Source: Sporomusaceae bacterium
GTDB lineage: Bacteria > Bacillota > Negativicutes > DSM-13327
Length of the DNA: 17,138 nt
Direction of reading: 5' to 3'
NCBI GenBank assembly: GCA_027492445.1
Contig: JAPUES010000111.1
Span: 1 to 17,138 of the forward strand
Position numbers and translations under genes: made by a program
In this document: piece after piece, positions 14,585 through 17,138 of the stretch
How the letters are laid out: every line of letters starts with the position of its first letter
How positions within the stretch are numbered: position 1 is the stretch's first letter
Notes under the pieces: generated by a model
Seen by the model: only the letters and a program-made list of their open reading frames with translations
Databases searched by the model: none
Told to the model about the DNA's origin: nothing

Positions 14585-15163
14585 ATGGAAGAAAAGGTTA
14601 TAGAGGTACCAGTTAAATTAATAATGCAAGACTATCAAAAATTTGCGAAGTTATCTAATGAAAAAACGCTTGTAGGATTTTATGGATTTGCGAGTTGTGC
14701 AATAATTGGAAACATAATTGTAAATGATATCGCTGGTTTAATATACCTTATTATAGTTTTTGCCGGCTATGAAATTATTAATAGAGTAATTAATAAGAAG
14801 CAATTTGAATCGAATAAATTGGTTAATAAAGACCGAGTCTATAGTTTTACTGAAAATGGTATGGAATATAATAATATTGATGGAAGTGGAAATTCTAAGA
14901 TTAAATGGGGAGAACTGTATGGCGTAAAACAAAATAAGGATATTTTATTACTGATGACAGGAAAATCATCAGGATATATAATTCCAAAACGTTTTTTGGA
15001 TACAGCGCTAATTTCAGAGATAGAAGTGTTAATTATAAATAAGTTAGGTCCCAAAGTATTAAAAAAGATAAACTATCTTAAATGGGCAGGTATTGGCGTA
15101 TTAATAAATATTATATCAGTTCTTTTGGGTGGAGGACTTAATGTTATACGAGATCGCTTTTAA
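14585..15163 (+). CDS. YcxB-like membrane protein
   Basis: 192 aa, function unknown. After a short N-terminal strand (VIEVPVKLIMQDYQKF) come two predicted membrane helices (about 30-47 and 49-68). A cytoplasmic domain (~83-150) follows with the pattern of the YcxB-like family: YSFTENGMEYNN…SKIKWGELYGVKQNKDILLLMTGKSSGYIIPKRFL, i.e. a PH-like beta sheet with a W-x-E/D-x-x-x-V motif and an xxIPKRxF ending. A third hydrophobic segment (166-186) and the positive tail RDRF close the protein; the extra C-terminal helix is not in every family member. AAAGGAGA lies 6 bases before ATG. It stands alone between two terminators. Codon use is clearly more AT-rich than in the arg and glm genes, which suggests an accessory gene. 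Confidence 0.7.
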   Translation: MEEKVIEVPVKLIMQDYQKFAKLSNEKTLVGFYGFASCAIIGNIIVNDIAGLIYLIIVFAGYEIINRVINKKQFESNKLVNKDRVYSFTENGMEYNNIDGSGNSKIKWGELYGVKQNKDILLLMTGKSSGYIIPKRFLDTALISEIEVLIINKLGPKVLKKINYLKWAGIGVLINIISVLLGGGLNVIRDRF

Positions 15164-15168
15164 ATTGC

Positions 15169-15213
15169 AGTCTTACAGGGAACAGGTTACTTATCCCTCC
15201 CTGTAAGACTTTT
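15169..15213 (+). terminator. Rho-independent terminator after the YcxB-like gene
   Basis: A 13-bp perfect stem (15169-15181 with 15198-15210) around a 16-base loop, followed by TTTTAATTTT. It begins 6 bases after the stop codon. Confidence 0.8.
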
Positions 15214-15258
15214 AATTTTGTAAAATTACAGAGCAAATCCAAGTAAGATAACTTTACC

Positions 15259-15305
15259 AGGGACGGTGGTTTTACTAAAAGACAGTTTCACCGTCCGTGT
15301 CCCCC
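15259..15305. repeat. REP-like palindromic element, left copy
   Basis: GGACGGTG (15261-15268) and CACCGTCC (15289-15296) form a perfect 8-bp stem, followed by GTGTCCCCC (15297-15305). On the minus strand this reads GGGGGACAC-GGACGG and then a hairpin, the style of repeats often found with REP-associated (Y1/IS200-like) transposases. No transposase is in the window. It shares the GGACGG/GACAC words with the element at 16752-16883. Confidence 0.5.
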
Positions 15306-15356
15306 GTCAGAGATATGTTTCAAATCGGAGTAATAGCACTAAACTTCTGTTAAACC

Positions 15357-15380
15357 GTTTATACATAAGCCAGTTTATAC
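15357..15380 (+). repeat. Direct repeat GTTTATAC upstream of the SseB-family gene
   Basis: GTTTATAC occurs at 15357-15364 and 15373-15380, a 16-base period, about 40 bases before the gene start. It overlaps the only promoter-like sequence there (TTAAAC 15350-15355; TATACT 15376-15381, spacing 20). It could be a regulator site or chance in AT-rich DNA. Confidence 0.25.
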
Positions 15381-15416
15381 TTTTATATATTAAATAATAA
15401 GAATGAGGATATCTAA

Positions 15417-16745
15417 ATGATTGATGAAAGAAAAGACGAAATAGGAAAAAAATTCATATTCAAAGAAGAAACATCGATAGTAGAATTGAAAAAATTAGAA
15501 ATTCAAGAAATTGTATTTTTAATTTTTTCTGTAAAGCATTTTAAAAAAGAAAAAGCATTTCTTATTAATTATGATGCAAAAATTCAAATATTTTTAGGTG
15601 TAATTTATGACAAGCTAAAAGAAGCTAAGGAAATATTTATCGCCTATGATAAAAACACTAATTATCCATATATAGACGGTGATGGTAGAGTGTGGATTTT
15701 TTCAAAGGAAAAGTATGCAAATAATACCGCTGATTATTATATGCAACAGCTAATAATGCTGGAAATTAAGAAGATAAGTGCAGAAGAAATAATGAAAGTG
15801 TTTGCTGATTTACATCGTATCGGCATAGAAAAGTTCTTAATCGATAATGGAAAGTACACTATAGAAGTTAATACGGATGATATATTACCCCCACCTGACT
15901 ATAGCAAGATGCCTATGATAAGTATTCCTGTATTGAATCCTAAGTTGCAATATGCAATGATTAGATTTTTCCAAGTATTATACTCCCAAAACAATTTTGA
16001 AGGTAAAAATGGCGTATTAAATCATTTAGAGGGCAATATGTTAGAAGAAGTAATCAATTCAAAATATTTATTGCCAATGAATTTAAAACAAGAAGAACCG
16101 GCTATTCCTGATGGACAAGGTATGATGACTCTAAAGGAAGGTAGCATCATTAATTTTCCCCAATTAGTCGATAAAAATGATAAAGTATGGCTGCCAGCAT
16201 TTACTGATTGGATAGAATTTGAAAAAGCGTATGATAAGAATGTCTGGAACGGTAATATAGCGACGTATAATGACTTATTAACATTTTCTGAGAAGATGGA
16301 AGGTGTTGTTATTAACTGCCAGGGAATTTCTTTTCAAATAAATGAAAAGAATAAAAAAACGATTGAAGAATATATGAAAATAAAAAGAAATCCAAATGCT
16401 ATTCCAGTTAATGAAATTACAATAAAAAAAGATACCAAAGTTATGCTGGGTGAGCCGAGTGAATACCCTACTAGAATGATAGAATCTATTAAAGAGTATA
16501 TGAAGAAGCAAAAGGCTATTAAAAAAGCTTACTTAAGACTTATGATAAAAGGCAATGAGAAAAGCTATTTGATAGTAGTTGATTTTGAAGGAAATAAGGA
16601 CATCATATTTCAAGGTGTTGCAGATTCAGCTATGCCATATCTAGAGGGGATGTTTCTTGACATGGCAATCATGGATGATTGGGCTAAAAACGCGGTAAGA
16701 GATGTTGAGCCATTTTATAAAAAGAAATTATTTGGTTTATTTTAA
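15417..16745 (+). CDS. SseB-family protein with a probable duplicated SseB fold
   Basis: 442 aa, no signal peptide or membrane segment, so cytoplasmic. Residues ~175-318 match the SseB N-terminal domain: ENxMLEEVINS-like GNMLEEVINSKYLLPMN, GSIINFPQLVDKNDKVWLPAFTDWIEFEK, GVVINCQGISFQINEKN. Residues ~335-439 match the SseB C-terminal domain: VMLGEPSEYPTRMIESIKEYM…KAYLRLMI…YLIVVDFEG…AVRDVEPFYKKK. The first ~160 residues look like a second, diverged SseB N-terminal fold (YIDGDGRVWIFSKEKY 85-100; IEKFLIDNGKYTIEVNTDDIL 137-157), joined by a Pro-rich linker (PPPDYSKMP). SseB was named for enhanced serine sensitivity in E. coli; its molecular role is not established. The ribosome site TGAGGA is 7 bases upstream. 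Very AT-rich, with a REP-like element on each side. Confidence 0.75.
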   Translation: MIDERKDEIGKKFIFKEETSIVELKKLEIQEIVFLIFSVKHFKKEKAFLINYDAKIQIFLGVIYDKLKEAKEIFIAYDKNTNYPYIDGDGRVWIFSKEKYANNTADYYMQQLIMLEIKKISAEEIMKVFADLHRIGIEKFLIDNGKYTIEVNTDDILPPPDYSKMPMISIPVLNPKLQYAMIRFFQVLYSQNNFEGKNGVLNHLEGNMLEEVINSKYLLPMNLKQEEPAIPDGQGMMTLKEGSIINFPQLVDKNDKVWLPAFTDWIEFEKAYDKNVWNGNIATYNDLLTFSEKMEGVVINCQGISFQINEKNKKTIEEYMKIKRNPNAIPVNEITIKKDTKVMLGEPSEYPTRMIESIKEYMKKQKAIKKAYLRLMIKGNEKSYLIVVDFEGNKDIIFQGVADSAMPYLEGMFLDMAIMDDWAKNAVRDVEPFYKKKLFGLF

Positions 16746-16751
16746 GGGCAT

Positions 16752-16883
16752 GACACGGGGACGGAGTTAGTATTTAGTTTGGGACGGAAAACCTGTCCTT
16801 TCTGTCTTGGACTCGGAGGAACAAACACGACAATACTTGTCGCAGGAGAACTAATGAAAATAACTTTCACAATAACCGTCCCC
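16752..16883. repeat. REP-like element, right copy, with GGGGACGG ends
   Basis: GACAC-GGGGACGG (16752-16764) on the left is answered by CCGTCCCC (16876-16883), an 8-bp terminal inverted repeat. Inside are two smaller stems, GGAC…GTCC (about 16781-16797) and CGACAA-TAC-TTGTCG (16828-16842). Its head faces the left copy at 15259-15305 across the SseB gene, so the two are in inverted orientation. It ends directly at the WYL remnant. Confidence 0.5.
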
Positions 16884-17063
16884 GAGATTTTCCTTAGTGA
16901 ATGTGATGATGAAACCATCATTTTTAAAGCAACGGTAAACGGAAGACGTGAAATAAGTCGTTGGATATTAGGATATGGATCGGAAGTTGAGGTGTTGGAA
17001 CCGGAGGAACTTCGGGTGTATTTGATGGAAAAAGCAGTGCAGATGGTGAAGCTCTATAGTTAA
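16884..17063 (+). pseudogene. C-terminal remnant of a WYL-domain transcriptional regulator
   Basis: About 59 codons to a TAA stop. The stretch TIIFKATVNGRREISRWILGYGSEVEVLEPEELR…AVQMVKLY is the typical C-terminal end of WYL-domain regulators (sensor and ligand-binding tail of about 320-aa DeoR/HTH-11-type proteins). The helix-turn-helix and the WYL core are missing. The frame can be extended upstream to a TTG at 16779, but that part (GRKTCPFCLGLGG…) is translated from the REP-like element and resembles no protein, so the upstream reading is artefactual. The regulator was probably truncated by insertion or deletion at the element. A function for the 59-aa fragment is unlikely. Confidence 0.7.
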
Positions 17064-17117
17064 GTTTTTTTTAAAAAATTCACTGTTAACTCTTTAGGGT
17101 ATAAAAGGAGAAGTCTT

Positions 17118-17138
17118 ATGAAAAAAGGATATAAGTTT
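17118..17138 (+). CDS. Start of an unidentified gene (7 codons)
   Basis: ATG at 17118 follows AAAAGGAG (17103-17110) with 7 bases spacing and reads MKKGYKF to the window edge. Too short to identify. The gap since the WYL remnant is AT-rich, with TATAAA at 17100-17105 as a possible -10 that lacks a clear -35. Confidence 0.5.

Noticed and set aside
16779..16883. Upstream extension of the WYL fragment to TTG 16779 (94-aa protein with a CPFC motif)
   Set aside because: This part is translated from the REP-like repeat, has no ribosome site, and the CPFC is a by-product of the palindrome sequence, not a zinc or redox motif supported by family similarity.
1..17138. CRISPR arrays, tRNA or rRNA genes, phage integration sites, toxin-antitoxin or defence gene pairs
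   Set aside because: Looked for on both strands; no repeat-spacer series, cloverleaf, rRNA segment, integrase or recognisable defence gene was seen.

Overview
The window reads as a chromosomal segment of a moderately AT-rich Bacillota bacterium. The protein sequences and the order arg cluster / ilvE / cdaA-cdaR-(FAD oxidoreductase)-glmM / glmS suggest the Negativicutes (a Pelosinus- or Sporomusa-like organism). This placement is inference from family resemblance; no database was searched. Almost everything from 1 to about 14.2 kb is housekeeping metabolism on the + strand. From 14.2 kb to the end the DNA is accessory: more AT-rich, with repeats, a gene remnant and poorly characterised proteins.

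Region 1 (1-5928) is a tightly packed arginine operon, argJ(partial)-argB-argD-argF-argG-argH. It carries ornithine synthesis by the acetyl-recycling route and then citrulline, argininosuccinate and arginine. ArgB has the N-terminal helix found in arginine-inhibited N-acetylglutamate kinases, which fits a pathway where ArgJ bypasses the first acetylation. Region 2 (5900-7113) is ilvE, with a probable promoter inside the end of argH and a strong intrinsic terminator behind it.

Region 3 (7215-11953) is the cell-envelope/second-messenger cluster: cdaA (c-di-AMP synthase), cdaR (its YbbR-domain regulator), an FAD-dependent oxidoreductase of unknown role, and glmM (phosphoglucosamine mutase). Region 4 (11955-14211) is a separate unit. 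A near-consensus promoter is followed by a 5'-terminal perfect hairpin, a glmS ribozyme, glmS itself and an intrinsic terminator. GlmS and GlmM make the first two products on the way to UDP-GlcNAc, and the ribozyme senses the GlmS product GlcN6P.

Region 5 (14212-17138) has a 20-bp-arm inverted repeat and a gene-free stretch bounded by an extended -10 promoter and a terminator (possible small RNA). It continues with a YcxB-like membrane protein, an SseB-family protein with a probable duplicated SseB fold, and two REP-like GGGGACGG elements facing each other across that gene. It ends with a C-terminal remnant of a WYL-domain regulator and the first seven codons of another gene.

I did not find a convincing new multi-gene system. 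The observations most worth following are the glmS leader architecture (covarying P2.2 helix, competing CAGCG copies, capping hairpin), the oxidoreductase between cdaR and glmM, and the accessory region at the right end.
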